A DNA stretch of 64,000 bases from Mariniflexile maritimum. GTDB lineage: Bacteria; Bacteroidota; Bacteroidia; Flavobacteriales; Flavobacteriaceae. This document shows, piece by piece, positions 53,146 through 63,440 of the stretch; positions within the stretch are counted from its first letter, which is position 1, and each line of letters starts with the position of its first letter. A program made the translations under genes and the position numbers. The DNA lies in NCBI RefSeq assembly GCF_009746565.1, contig NZ_WRPN01000002.1, positions 1 to 64,000 of the forward strand, given 5' to 3'. The notes beneath the pieces are model-generated. The model had not been told where the DNA came from. It saw only the letters and a program-made list of their open reading frames with translations, and did no database searches.

Positions 53146-54243
53146 TTAAAACTCGAATTTTAACTGTACGCTCACCGTTTTTTGCTCTGCTGTTTTTTTG
53201 GTTTCAGTATTCAAATGCGATAACGAAATACCCAACAAACGAACCGAATTGCTCAACCGTTCCTGGTACAGCAACTCTTTGGAGGTTTCAAAAATCAAGG
53301 CTTTATCATTAATAAAATAGGGCAAGGTCTTGCTGCGTGTTTGAAGCGTAAAATCGCTATATTTTATTTTTAAGGTTACCGTTTTGCCTGAAACTTTACT
53401 TTTTATTAAACGGCGCGATACTTCATCGGCAATATGGTCTAATTTTTCAAGCATGAAGATTTCGCTTGACAGGTTTTCATTAAAAGTACGTTCGGCAGCC
53501 AAACTTTTCCGTATTCTATTGGGCTTCACTTCGCTGTTATGAATGCCTCGAACCACATAATAATAGTATCTGCCCGATTTTCCAAAATGTTCATCCAAAT
53601 AATCGATGGATTTTTGTTTTAAATCGTTTCCTGTAAAAATGCCCAATTGGTACATTTTATCGGCAGTTACCTTTCCAACGCCATAAAATTTCCTAATATC
53701 CAGTTGTTCCAAAAAAGCAATAACATCTTCAGGATTTACGGTTTTTTGGCCATTGGGCTTATTATAATCGCTAGCAACTTTGGCCACAAATTTGTTAATG
53801 GAAATGCCCGCAGAGGCCGTTAGCCCAATTTCATTAAAAATACGTTCCCGAATTTCTTTTGCAATTAGCGATGCGCTTGGGTTGCCTTTTTTATTGTTTG
53901 TAACGTCCAGATAAGCTTCATCCAGCGAAAGCGGTTCTACCAAATCGGTGTAATCATAAAAAATTTTGCGTATTTTTTTTGAAATTTCGGTGTAACGTTC
54001 AAAATTAGGTCTGACAAAAATGAGCTGCGGGCATAATTTTATTGCCAAATTTCCAGACATGGCGCTTTTTACGCCAAATTTTCGTGCTTCATAACTGGCA
54101 GCGCTAATAACGCCACGTTTGCCATGGCCACCCACCGCAAGCGGTTTTCCTTTTAATTGGGGGTTATCCATTTGCTCGACAGACGCATAAAACGCATCCA
54201 TATCAACATGAATGATTTTTCGAATTGGTAAATCGCTAAACAT
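53146..54243 (-). CDS. dinB: DNA polymerase IV (Y-family)
   Basis: 365 aa translesion polymerase. Catalytic acidic residues in HVDMDAFYASVEQ and SLDEAYLDVT, an HhH region (YGVGKVTADKMYQLG) and a little-finger domain. The extreme C-terminus ends QLKFEF and lacks a clear clamp-binding QxxLF motif. It faces the acyltransferase gene. Confidence 0.94.
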   Translation of the reverse strand: MFSDLPIRKIIHVDMDAFYASVEQMDNPQLKGKPLAVGGHGKRGVISAASYEARKFGVKSAMSGNLAIKLCPQLIFVRPNFERYTEISKKIRKIFYDYTDLVEPLSLDEAYLDVTNNKKGNPSASLIAKEIRERIFNEIGLTASAGISINKFVAKVASDYNKPNGQKTVNPEDVIAFLEQLDIRKFYGVGKVTADKMYQLGIFTGNDLKQKSIDYLDEHFGKSGRYYYYVVRGIHNSEVKPNRIRKSLAAERTFNENLSSEIFMLEKLDHIADEVSRRLIKSKVSGKTVTLKIKYSDFTLQTRSKTLPYFINDKALIFETSKELLYQERLSNSVRLLGISLSHLNTETKKTAEQKTVSVQLKFEF

Positions 54244-54443
54244 AGTGTAAATTTAGGCATTAAATGCCATATTTTTATGGGCAATTTAGTGTGTGGACCA
54301 TTGAGATGAGTTGGTAGGGTCAATAAAATTTTGAATAGTTTCAAAAGCAAATAAGGCTGAATGATGTTTAAAATACTGACTACCTTTGGTTGTTGAAAGC
54401 ATGGGGAATAACGCAAAACACCTTCTTTAAATACTGAAAAAAG

Positions 54444-54908
54444 ATGAAACGTATTATATTTATTTTAATAGCAACTGTTGGGTTTATTGCTTGCAAAACG
54501 CACCGTGAACCCGTAAAAAAATCGATGAAGGACATGAAAGAAGCACTCAGTGCAAAAGGCTTCCAGACCTTCGATTATGTTGATGAAACAACAAAGGACA
54601 CCATTTTAATGCAGCAATATTTTATGGCCTTTTTAAAAAGCGGCCCCACCCGTTCTCAAACAAAAAAAGAAGCGGATAGTCTTCAAACGTTACATTTAGC
54701 ACATTTAACCAAGATGTACAAGTTAGGGTATGCCGATATTTCTGGTCCTTTTGGAGATAACGGCGATATTAGGGGCATAACCATTTACAATGTGCCTACA
54801 CTTAAAATGGCCGATAGTTTGGCAAATGCCGACCCCATGGTTAAAGCAGGACGTTTGGTTATAGAAATACACCCGTGGTGGGCCGCTAAAGGATTTTCAC
54901 TTAGATAA
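54444..54908 (+). CDS. YciI-like lipoprotein
   Basis: 154 aa. Lipobox VGFIAC (Cys17) is followed by a YciI-like ferredoxin-fold domain (about 60-145; LMQQYFMAFLKSGPTR, HLTKMYKLGYADISGPF, ADPMVKAGRLVIEIHPWW). YciI proteins bind small ligands and are often cytoplasmic, so a membrane-anchored version is somewhat unusual. Its stop overlaps the start of the EEP gene (TAATG). Confidence 0.75.
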   Translation: MKRIIFILIATVGFIACKTHREPVKKSMKDMKEALSAKGFQTFDYVDETTKDTILMQQYFMAFLKSGPTRSQTKKEADSLQTLHLAHLTKMYKLGYADISGPFGDNGDIRGITIYNVPTLKMADSLANADPMVKAGRLVIEIHPWWAAKGFSLR

Positions 54909-55777
54909 TGCTCAAGATTTTAAAAATTGGTTATTGGATTGTAAATATTGCAATAATAACAAGGCTTTTGGCCATTCATTTTATTATAAAGGAACGTAGT
55001 TATACCGATTCGATAAACTTCTATAAATATCCTTTGCCCGTAATTATTGCGGTTATTTTAGGACTGTCCATTTTTCTTTACAAACGAAAATACAATGTGA
55101 TATTGGCAGGTATTTTATTGGTTATTTGGCTTGGGCGAAGTTTTAAAATACATATTCCGGAAACGGTTGATGGCACCGATTTAGAAATCGTGTTCTGGAA
55201 TGCATCGCGCGATAACGGCCTTGAAGGTGCCTTTAGTGAAAATGAAGGTATTCCTGATATTCTGGTTTTGGTAGAATCGAAACCTAACAACATTGAAAAT
55301 TTTAAAGCGAAATACCCATCGTATTACCTTTATAAATCGCAACGGGAAATGTACGTGTTCTCTAAAACACCCCTTCATATTGAAAGTCAGCATACCTCCC
55401 CATACAATTCAACGGTCATACAGTTCCAAACACGCAACATTCATTTTTATGCCGTCGATGTTACCGGTAGTATGGATGTACCCCGTGAATGGGAACTGGG
55501 TTTTGTTAACAAGTTGCTTAGCACAAACCAAAGAGCCGTTATTTTGGGCGATTTCAATTTGCCATACGAATCCAAACACCTAAAGCGCCTAAAAACAAAT
55601 TTTAACCATGCATTTAATAAAAAGGGGAATGGCTTTAGGGAAACATGGTTTTGGAACCTGCCATTGCTTTCGCTCGATCATATTTGGATATCAAAAGATT
55701 TAAAAATTCTTAAAACAAAAAAAATACACACTTTCAAATCAGATCATGCCATGCTTAAAACCTATATTCGGCCATGA
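54908..55777 (+). CDS. Membrane-anchored endonuclease/exonuclease/phosphatase-family protein
   Basis: 289 aa. Two or three N-terminal membrane segments (about 5-28, 38-56, 60-75) precede an EEP-fold catalytic domain: WNASRDNG, LVLVESKP, ILGDFNLPYES, LDHIWIS and SDHAMLKTYI. The catalytic part faces the periplasm. Substrate unknown (phosphodiester or phospholipid). It overlaps the YciI-like gene. Confidence 0.8.
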   Translation: MLKILKIGYWIVNIAIITRLLAIHFIIKERSYTDSINFYKYPLPVIIAVILGLSIFLYKRKYNVILAGILLVIWLGRSFKIHIPETVDGTDLEIVFWNASRDNGLEGAFSENEGIPDILVLVESKPNNIENFKAKYPSYYLYKSQREMYVFSKTPLHIESQHTSPYNSTVIQFQTRNIHFYAVDVTGSMDVPREWELGFVNKLLSTNQRAVILGDFNLPYESKHLKRLKTNFNHAFNKKGNGFRETWFWNLPLLSLDHIWISKDLKILKTKKIHTFKSDHAMLKTYIRP

Positions 55778-55944
55778 TGTGTTGTTTTCTGTCTTTCTTT
55801 CAGCCTCTAGCATATCGCAAAAACAATAATATGTGGAAACCAAGAACACTAAAAGAAATTTTATATTTTTGGAACAGTAATTGTAATTCACTGGTTTAAA
55901 AAAGAGTTGTTTATAAAAGCACATTACAATTCCCCAATAAAGAA

Positions 55945-56727
55945 ATGAAAAAGATACTACTTATACTAACAACAATATGTGTGGCGCAACTAGCTTTTGC
56001 ACAACAAGAATCGGCATTTGCCGAGGGCGAATGGATTAGGTTTAAAATGAGTTATAGCGGTTTTTTAAAAGCAGGCACCGCCACCCTTACGGTAAACGAA
56101 ACAAAATTTAACGGTAAAGATGTGTACCATGTGGTAGGAAAAGGCTGGACATCGGGCATGATTAAATGGTTTTTTAAGGTGAAGGATCGCTATGAAAGCT
56201 ATTTTGATAAGAAAGCATTGGTGCCCTATAAGTTTATCAGGAATATTGACGAAGGTGGCTACACGAAAGATATTGAGATTGATTTTAACCAAAGTGCAAA
56301 CAAGGCTTTAGTAAACGATAAAAAAAACAATACCAAAAAAGAGTTTTCCACACCGGCAAACATCCAGGACATGGTTTCAACGTATTATTATTTGCGCAAT
56401 ACCATCGATATTAACAAACTTAAAGTGGGCGATGAGTTTAGAACCAATATGTTTTTTGATGAAGAGAGCTACGGGTTTAAACTGCAATATTTAGGCGAGG
56501 ATGTTATTGATACCGATTTTGGCAAAGTTGAAGCCCTTAAATTTAGGCCCTATGTAATGGCAGGACGCGTATTTAAAGAAGAAGAAAGCCTAACGCTTTG
56601 GGTATCGAAAGACAAAAATAAAGTGCCTTTACGCTTGAAGGCCGATTTACGGATAGGCTCATTACGCGCCGATTTGGATGCTTTTAAAGGTTTGAAATAC
56701 CCCTTTAAAATACAGGTTAACAATTAA
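55945..56727 (+). CDS. DUF3108 periplasmic protein
   Basis: 260 aa with a signal peptide (1-19, ending FAQQE). The DUF3108 beta-rich fold starts at GEWIRFKMSYSGFLKAGTATL; family members are secreted or outer-membrane-associated and resemble lipocalin-like barrels. Function not established. It is monocistronic, with a 337-bp gap after it. Confidence 0.8.
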   Translation: MKKILLILTTICVAQLAFAQQESAFAEGEWIRFKMSYSGFLKAGTATLTVNETKFNGKDVYHVVGKGWTSGMIKWFFKVKDRYESYFDKKALVPYKFIRNIDEGGYTKDIEIDFNQSANKALVNDKKNNTKKEFSTPANIQDMVSTYYYLRNTIDINKLKVGDEFRTNMFFDEESYGFKLQYLGEDVIDTDFGKVEALKFRPYVMAGRVFKEEESLTLWVSKDKNKVPLRLKADLRIGSLRADLDAFKGLKYPFKIQVNN

Positions 56728-57064
56728 CTGGCAACCTCTTAGCCATCTGTAAAATTAATAACCTACCGGTTTCTTCAAACAAGGTTATTTGATTCAAAAA
56801 AGACAGAAAAACGCCTTATAGCGCGTTGGCCGCTGTCTATCCGTAGATTTCTTGTTAAAAACCGTTATAATTCGGCTAAAAAAAGCAACATATTAACAGT
56901 TTTTGAAGAAAGTTATAAATACGAATTCACTAAATTTGGAAAATTTTTAGCACAATTCCATTGGCCTTTACCGGGTTTAAACCAAACGAACGGGATTTTG
57001 CTTGCCAAAACACCAAATAATTACATAATAACCGGATTTAGTTGCCGATATAACAAAATATTGA
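56728..57064. other. Spacer before the M23 peptidase gene
   Basis: No gene. AATAACCT (56757-56764) and AGGTTATT (56782-56789) can pair but lack a T-run, so this is a weak terminator candidate at best. TTTG (56902-56905) and TAAATTTG (56931-56938) are promoter-like but spaced 25 bp, wider than usual. Nothing else recognisable. Confidence 0.45.
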
Positions 57065-58405
57065 ATGGGTAAAATACATGCATCCAAAGCATTAAAAAAG
57101 AAGTTTAATTTCAAATTTATAGCTCGAAAAACAGTCATTAACGGCATACTAATAGCACTAATCGTGTCGGTTTTTGTAGGCTGCAAACAAAACGAACAAC
57201 CCGTTGAAGAAGTAATAGTTGAAAAACCTGCCGATATTTATGAATTCGGTTTCAACCTAAGCAACTTTGTTGTAAAAAGGGATACGATAAGAAAAGGCGA
57301 TAGCTTTGGTGCCATTTTAGAACGCTACAAACTAGACTATACAAAAATATTTTCCATTGCTGAAAAAGCGAAGGATACCTTTGATATACGAAATCTTCAA
57401 ATAGGTAAACCCTATACGATGTTGTGCGCAAAAGATTCCTTGCAAACACCAAAAACCTTTATTTATCAGCCCAATCAAGAGGAGTATTTGGTTATCAGTT
57501 TTCACGACTCCATTCATGCCTACACCAGTAGGAAACCCATTAAATATGTTGAAAAAACAGTAACCGGCGTTATTAACAATAGCATTTCACAAACACTGGA
57601 CCAAAAAGGGATAAGCCCCGTACTTACCAATATGCTTGCCGAACAAATATATGCGTGGACCCTTGATTTTACACGATTTCAAAAAGGGGATTCATTTAAG
57701 GTTATTTATACTGAAAAATATATTGACGATACCATTTATGGCGGCATCCAACATGTAAAAGCGGCTATATTTAACCATAAAAACACGCCCTATTATGCCT
57801 TTAGGTTTAAAACAGATTCCATAAAAAATACTTACGAATATTATAATGAGGCCGCTAAAGATTTACGTCGGGCGTTCCTAAAAGCACCCGTTCAGTTCAG
57901 TAGGATTTCATCGCGATACAACCTGAATAGGCGTATTGCCTATTATGGCTTCGCCCTTCGCCCGCACAAAGGCACCGATTTTGCCGCTCCCATAGGCACC
58001 CCCATTTTAGCAACTGCAAACGGTACGGTTACCGAATCGCGATACAAGGGCGGTAACGGCAATTATGTAAAAATAAGGCACAATGCCACCTACGAAACAC
58101 AGTATTTGCACATGCAACGCCGCAAAGTAAACGTTGGCGATCACGTGAAACAAGGCGACGTTATTGGTTGGATAGGAATGACGGGCAACACAGGCGGCCC
58201 CCACGTATGCTACCGTTTCTGGAAAAACGGCAAACAAATTGACCCGTTAAAAGAAAAATTATCAAATTCCGAACCTATTGCAGAAGCCCTAAAACCAGCT
58301 TATTTAGCGTTTATTAAACCCCTTAAATTGCAATTGGACGGTCTGCCCATTTTTGATGAATCAAAGGAAAAAGAAGTAAAAAATACAATAAAACAAAAAA
58401 AATAA
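57065..58405 (+). CDS. M23-family peptidoglycan DD-metallopeptidase
   Basis: 446 aa. An N-terminal membrane/lipoprotein-type segment (about 26-41, ending VFVGC) precedes a LysM-like or Csd3-like middle and the LytM domain (about 290-400). The zinc ligands HKGTD are present, but the usual HxH motif reads HVC in GPHVCYRFW, replacing the last His with Cys. It is predicted to cleave peptidoglycan cross-links during growth. Only 3 bp separate it from pgi. Confidence 0.85.
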   Translation: MGKIHASKALKKKFNFKFIARKTVINGILIALIVSVFVGCKQNEQPVEEVIVEKPADIYEFGFNLSNFVVKRDTIRKGDSFGAILERYKLDYTKIFSIAEKAKDTFDIRNLQIGKPYTMLCAKDSLQTPKTFIYQPNQEEYLVISFHDSIHAYTSRKPIKYVEKTVTGVINNSISQTLDQKGISPVLTNMLAEQIYAWTLDFTRFQKGDSFKVIYTEKYIDDTIYGGIQHVKAAIFNHKNTPYYAFRFKTDSIKNTYEYYNEAAKDLRRAFLKAPVQFSRISSRYNLNRRIAYYGFALRPHKGTDFAAPIGTPILATANGTVTESRYKGGNGNYVKIRHNATYETQYLHMQRRKVNVGDHVKQGDVIGWIGMTGNTGGPHVCYRFWKNGKQIDPLKEKLSNSEPIAEALKPAYLAFIKPLKLQLDGLPIFDESKEKEVKNTIKQKK

Positions 58406-58408
58406 ATC

Positions 58409-60025
58409 ATGGCGTTACCAACCATCAACCCAACTACAACTTCCGCTTGGAAGAAACTTCAAGACCATTACAGCAAAATCAATACCGTACACATGAAAGA
58501 TTGGTTTGCCAAGGATAAAGAACGTGCAAATAAATTCACCATAAAATGGGACGATTTTTATGTAGATTTCTCAAAAAATAGAATCACTGAAGACACCATA
58601 TCCTATTTATTGGAGCTGGCCAAAGAAGTTAAGTTGAAAGAGGCCATTACAAGTCAGTTTTCGGGCGAGCAAATAAACCAAACCGAAGCACGTGCCGTTT
58701 TGCATACCGCGTTGCGAGCACCAAAAACGGCCAACTTTAAAGTAGATGGCGTTAACGTGATGCCCGAAATATATGCGGTTAAGCAAAAAATAGAGGCTTT
58801 TACAAACGATGTTGTAAATGGAAACCTAAAAGGCTTTACCGGAAAAACCTTTACCGATGTGGTCAATATTGGCATTGGTGGCTCCGATTTGGGCCCTGCC
58901 ATGGTGGTAGATGCACTTCAATACTACAAAAACCAGTTAACCACCCATTTTGTTAGCAATGTGGACGGCGACCATGTAAACGAAGTTATTAAAAAACTAA
59001 ATCCAGAAACAACACTTTTTGTTATTGTTTCAAAAACATTTACCACACAAGAAACCCTTTCCAATGCCAACACCTTAAAAGCATGGTTTTTAAAAACGGG
59101 CAACGACGCTGCCATTGCAAAACATTTTGTGGCGGTTTCAACCAATATAAAAAACGTAAAAGCATTTGGTATTGACGAAAACAACATTTTTCCCATGTGG
59201 GATTGGGTTGGTGGTCGATTTTCACTATGGAGCGCCGTTGGTTTAACCATCAGTTTAGCCATTGGTTACAAAAATTTTGACAGTTTACTGCAAGGTGCCA
59301 ACAAAATGGACGAGCATTTTAAAAATGAAGATTTTAAAACCAACATCCCCGTAGTTTTAGCGTTGCTTACCGTTTGGTACAACAATTTTTTTGGGGCTGA
59401 AAGTGAAGCCATCATTCCATATTCCCAATACCTAAACCAGTTTGCAACCTATTTGCAACAGGGCATTATGGAAAGCAATGGTAAAAGTGTTGATAGAAAC
59501 GGTAAATCCATTGATTATCAAACTGGTACCATTATTTGGGGCGAACCGGGTACCAATGCCCAACACGCCTTTTTTCAATTAATACACCAAGGCACCAAGC
59601 TTATTCCTGCCGATTTTATAGGTTTTGCTACTTCACTACATGGAAACCAAGACCATCAAGATAAATTGATGTCGAATTTTATGGCTCAAACCGAAGCTTT
59701 AATGAACGGTAAAACCGAAGCAGAGGTAAAGGCCGAAGGTGCTTCCGCAGAACTCCTGCCCTTTAAAATATTTCAGGGCAACAAGCCAACAAACACCATT
59801 TTTATCAATCAGCTCACACCCGAAAGTTTAGGAAAACTAATTGCCATGTACGAACATAAGATTTTTGTACAGGGTATTGTTTGGAACATTTTTAGTTACG
59901 ACCAGTTTGGGGTTGAATTGGGCAAGCAATTAGCCAACAAAATTTTAAAGGAATTTAGCGAAGGTGCCTCTCAATTGCATGACAGCTCTACCTTAAACTT
60001 ATTAAATTATTATAAGCGTTTTTAA
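58409..60025 (+). CDS. pgi: Glucose-6-phosphate isomerase
   Basis: 538 aa. Signatures [46 protein letters not shown] (catalytic Glu and His) and [15 protein letters not shown]. It interconverts glucose-6-phosphate and fructose-6-phosphate. It starts 3 bp after the M23 peptidase gene, an odd functional pairing that may reflect cell-wall precursor supply. Confidence 0.96.
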   Translation: MALPTINPTTTSAWKKLQDHYSKINTVHMKDWFAKDKERANKFTIKWDDFYVDFSKNRITEDTISYLLELAKEVKLKEAITSQFSGEQINQTEARAVLHTALRAPKTANFKVDGVNVMPEIYAVKQKIEAFTNDVVNGNLKGFTGKTFTDVVNIGIGGSDLGPAMVVDALQYYKNQLTTHFVSNVDGDHVNEVIKKLNPETTLFVIVSKTFTTQETLSNANTLKAWFLKTGNDAAIAKHFVAVSTNIKNVKAFGIDENNIFPMWDWVGGRFSLWSAVGLTISLAIGYKNFDSLLQGANKMDEHFKNEDFKTNIPVVLALLTVWYNNFFGAESEAIIPYSQYLNQFATYLQQGIMESNGKSVDRNGKSIDYQTGTIIWGEPGTNAQHAFFQLIHQGTKLIPADFIGFATSLHGNQDHQDKLMSNFMAQTEALMNGKTEAEVKAEGASAELLPFKIFQGNKPTNTIFINQLTPESLGKLIAMYEHKIFVQGIVWNIFSYDQFGVELGKQLANKILKEFSEGASQLHDSSTLNLLNYYKRF

Positions 60026-60155
60026 TAAAAACATTCATTATTCTTATAGATTTAATATTAAGGGTGCGAATAATTAAAATATTCGTACCTTTTATATTTA
60101 TTAACAAATTGGTTATTTGTTAACATTTTCTTAATGCTTATTGTTTTATTCTCCG

Positions 60156-60163
60156 TATTTTTG
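60156..60163 (+). promoter_or_regulatory. -7 element for the 857-aa TonB receptor
   Basis: TATTTTTG, exact TAnnTTTG, 38 bp before the start codon; no clear -33 box. Confidence 0.4.
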
Positions 60164-60201
60164 CCACGACTAATTCAATTAATTTAATTAATCTAAAGTT
60201 T

Positions 60202-62775
60202 ATGAAAAAATTTACACGATTATTATTGATGTCTGTAGCGATATTATTTACTACAGTTGTGTTGGCACAAACTACCATTAAAGGTAAAGTTATAGATGCC
60301 GAAATTAACGCACCGTTACCTGGAGCAAATATTGTTGAAAAAGGTACAACCAATGGTGTTTCTTCAGATTTTGATGGAAACTTTATCTTAACTACCCAAA
60401 CGTCATCTGGACAAATAGTTATATCCTATGTGGGTTATGGGACTGTAACAATAACGTTTTCAAGTAGTAAGGATTTAGGAAAAATATCCTTAGCTTCTGA
60501 CAATTCATTAGATGAAATTGTGGTTACTGGAACTGGGGTAATCGACTTAGCTGAAGACAGAAAAACACCTATCGCGGTTTCTACAATTAAAGCAAATCAA
60601 ATTCAAGAAAAAGGGGGTAATTCTGATTTACCTGAAATTTTAAAATCGACTCCTTCGGTACAATCTGTACAAAAAGGTGGTTTTGGCGAAGGTCAAATGT
60701 TTTTACGTGGTTTTGATCAAACTAATACTGCATTCTTATTAAATGGACAACCAATTAATGGCGTAGAAGATGGTAAAATGTACTGGTCCAATTGGTCGGG
60801 TGTTTTAGATGTAGCTAAAGCGGTACAGGTGCAACGTGGCTTAGGATCCTCAAAACTCGCCATTTCTTCAGTGGGTGGCACCGTGAACATTGTAACAAAA
60901 ACAATTGATAGAAAAGAAGGCGGTTTTGTGCAACAAATGATAGCGAATGATAATTACATAAAAACAACAGCTTCTTACTCAACTGGTTTAATGTCCAATG
61001 GTTTTGCATTTACCGCATTATTAGGACATTGGCAAGGTGAAGGTTATGCCGACCATACAGACGGACAAGGGCAAACCTATTTTTTGTCTTTTGGATATAA
61101 ATCCAACGAAAAAAATATCTTTAACTTCATGGTAACTGGCGCTCCACAATGGCATGCCGCCTCAGGATATAATACCTTGAAAACCTATTTAGAAAAAGGT
61201 AGAAAATATAACTTTGCATATACAGGAGTAGATAGTCCTAATACTATTAGCGAAGGTTATTATCCAGCTGGAAGAAATGTTTACCATAAACCTGTAGTCA
61301 ACCTAAGCTGGGATTTGACAATAAATGATAATTCTTCGTTATCCACAGTAGCATATGCTTCTTTAGGAAGGGGTGGTTTTGGTTCAACATTAGCTTCTAA
61401 AGGTGTGCCAACTTATGTAAGAGGTTCAAATAACAACCATAATTGGTACGGTTTAGTAACAAATTACAACAATCAATTAAACGAAAATTTAAGTTTTAAT
61501 GCTGGAGCAGATGTGCGTTTGTACAACGGTATTCATTTTAGAAGTGTTAATGAATTTTTGTCGGTTGAATCAGTAAATGCTACGAGTGCTTACAATGGAG
61601 GCGCTTATACTGTAACTAAAACTTATGGCGGACTTAACCCTTGGGGTTTATTGTTCAATCCGAATAATGATCACGCACAACGCCTTCATACTTATTATGA
61701 CTATGAGGAAAAAATTAATTACGTAGGAGCTTTTGGTCAACTGGAATATACTCAAGACCAATTCTCTGCATTTTTTCAAGGGTCTGCTTCAACACAGTCT
61801 CATTTCAGAACAGAATATGGAGAGGCTAAAGTTAAAGGGAAATCTGAAGATTCTGATAAAATAAACAATACTGGCTTTAACGTAAAAGCAGGTGCAGCGT
61901 ATAATTTAAACGACAACAATGTTGTATTTGCAAATGCGGGTTATTATTCTCGTCAACCTTACCATAGCGATTTATTTATTAATGACCGTTCTTCCAACCA
62001 ATTAAATCCATTTGTTGAAGGCAACCAAAAAATAACCGGTTTTGAGGCAGGATATAAATTTTTAGGCGACATAATATCGGCCAACCTTAACGTATATCAT
62101 ACTACGTGGGACAATAAAGTAGATTATAGCTCCAAAGATACAGATAAAGATGGTTTAGCAGATCAATTTACTAAAACAAGTCCTTTGAAACAAGTCCATA
62201 TGGGTGCTGAATTAGAAGTGTTTACACGTCCTTTTGATGGATTTACTTTTAACGGCTTTGTGTCAGTAGGAGATTGGCAGTATAAAGGGAATATCACGAC
62301 TAGAACTACCGATGATGCTGGTGCTGTAATTTCCGAAGGAGCCACATCATACATAGACGGTGTTAAAGTGGGTGAAGCAGCACAGTTTACAGCTGGCATT
62401 AGTGCTGATTACGAAATTCTCCCCCGATTAAAAATTGGGGCAAACTGGAATCAATACGATAACTTGTACGGTGCCGCTGCTTTTGGTTCTAATGAATTTA
62501 AAACAGAAAACAATCGAGGTTCAATTAAATTGCCATCATACGATACTGTAGATACTGGAATTTCATATAAAATGTTATTAGGTGAAAACGACCAAAATTC
62601 ATTACAGATTCGCCTAAATGTAAACAACGTTTTTGACGAAGTTTATATTGAAAACTCAAGAGATAATATCCACGTTGATGCAGACGATGTGGCCTGGAAA
62701 GGCGTGAATGTCAATAATGGGGTTTGGTTTGGTTATGGCAGGACTTGGAACTTAAGTATGCGTTACAACTTCTAA
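60202..62775 (+). CDS. TonB-dependent receptor with carboxypeptidase-like domain
   Basis: 857 aa: signal peptide (about 1-22, ending VVLAQ), carboxypeptidase regulatory-like domain (about 23-100, starting TTIKGKVIDAEINAPLPGANI), plug domain (about 110-210, MFLRGFDQTNTAFLLNGQP) and a barrel ending NLSMRYNF. There is no SusD-like partner or riboswitch, so the ligand is unknown. It is flanked by its own promoter and a strong terminator. Confidence 0.9.
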   Translation: MKKFTRLLLMSVAILFTTVVLAQTTIKGKVIDAEINAPLPGANIVEKGTTNGVSSDFDGNFILTTQTSSGQIVISYVGYGTVTITFSSSKDLGKISLASDNSLDEIVVTGTGVIDLAEDRKTPIAVSTIKANQIQEKGGNSDLPEILKSTPSVQSVQKGGFGEGQMFLRGFDQTNTAFLLNGQPINGVEDGKMYWSNWSGVLDVAKAVQVQRGLGSSKLAISSVGGTVNIVTKTIDRKEGGFVQQMIANDNYIKTTASYSTGLMSNGFAFTALLGHWQGEGYADHTDGQGQTYFLSFGYKSNEKNIFNFMVTGAPQWHAASGYNTLKTYLEKGRKYNFAYTGVDSPNTISEGYYPAGRNVYHKPVVNLSWDLTINDNSSLSTVAYASLGRGGFGSTLASKGVPTYVRGSNNNHNWYGLVTNYNNQLNENLSFNAGADVRLYNGIHFRSVNEFLSVESVNATSAYNGGAYTVTKTYGGLNPWGLLFNPNNDHAQRLHTYYDYEEKINYVGAFGQLEYTQDQFSAFFQGSASTQSHFRTEYGEAKVKGKSEDSDKINNTGFNVKAGAAYNLNDNNVVFANAGYYSRQPYHSDLFINDRSSNQLNPFVEGNQKITGFEAGYKFLGDIISANLNVYHTTWDNKVDYSSKDTDKDGLADQFTKTSPLKQVHMGAELEVFTRPFDGFTFNGFVSVGDWQYKGNITTRTTDDAGAVISEGATSYIDGVKVGEAAQFTAGISADYEILPRLKIGANWNQYDNLYGAAAFGSNEFKTENNRGSIKLPSYDTVDTGISYKMLLGENDQNSLQIRLNVNNVFDEVYIENSRDNIHVDADDVAWKGVNVNNGVWFGYGRTWNLSMRYNF

Positions 62776-62800
62776 TTCTACCCAATTTTAAATAATTTTA

Positions 62801-62832
62801 AAACCGCTTCTAAAAAAGAAGCGGTTTTTTTA
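62801..62832 (+). terminator. Terminator after the TonB receptor
   Basis: AACCGCTTCT (62802-62811) pairs perfectly with AGAAGCGGTT (62817-62826), followed by a T-run. Confidence 0.85.
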
Positions 62833-62880
62833 TGTTTTTAATTATTAAATTTGCTTTTTAAATTTTAAAACCTATAAATC

Positions 62881-63321
62881 ATGTATGAAACTGTAAAAAA
62901 CCTGCACTCTTATTGGGCCTATTTGGTGCTTTTAATTTTAATTATCGCTGTTGTAAATGCCTTGTTAAAAGTGTTTGGCGATAAAGCGTATGAAGCTAAA
63001 GATTTTAGGATATCATTATTTACCCTAATTGTTTCGCACATACAATTGCTTATAGGGTTATTGCTTTATTTTGTGTCGCCCAGATTTGAGCTGTGGGGCG
63101 AAATGGGCGGTGAAGTTATGAAAAACGCCGTAGCACGCCTGTATTTGGTGGAGCATCCGTTGGTAAACATTATTGCCATTGCCTTTATTACCATTGGCTA
63201 TTCAAAACATAAAAAGAAATTAACATCGAAAGCAAAACTAAAGCCCATTGCTATTTTCTATACACTCGCTTTGGTACTATTTTTATCCAGAATACCATGG
63301 AGCGCTTGGTTAGGTAATTAA
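62881..63321 (+). CDS. Four-helix membrane protein, cytochrome b-like layout
   Basis: 146 aa with four membrane segments (about 12-32, 45-65, 92-112, 122-140). His residues near 9, 53, 91 and 110 fall near helix ends or within helices, as in small cytochrome b-type or haem-binding proteins, but pairing is not certain. Conserved in Bacteroidota; function unknown. It stands alone between two terminators. Confidence 0.65.
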   Translation: MYETVKNLHSYWAYLVLLILIIAVVNALLKVFGDKAYEAKDFRISLFTLIVSHIQLLIGLLLYFVSPRFELWGEMGGEVMKNAVARLYLVEHPLVNIIAIAFITIGYSKHKKKLTSKAKLKPIAIFYTLALVLFLSRIPWSAWLGN

Positions 63322-63348
63322 AACAAATACCAGTATTCAAATTTTAAC

Positions 63349-63387
63349 AAAAACCCCGTACGTTTAAAACACTACGGGGTTTTTTTG
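63349..63387. terminator. Terminator between the membrane gene and leuS
   Basis: AAACCCCGTA pairs perfectly with TACGGGGTTT around a 12-nt loop; T-runs on both strands make it bidirectional. Confidence 0.8.
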
Positions 63388-63440
63388 CTTAAGTAGGGCA
63401 GTACCCTAGTTTGGTTTTAAAGGTTTGCGCCTGCTATAAA

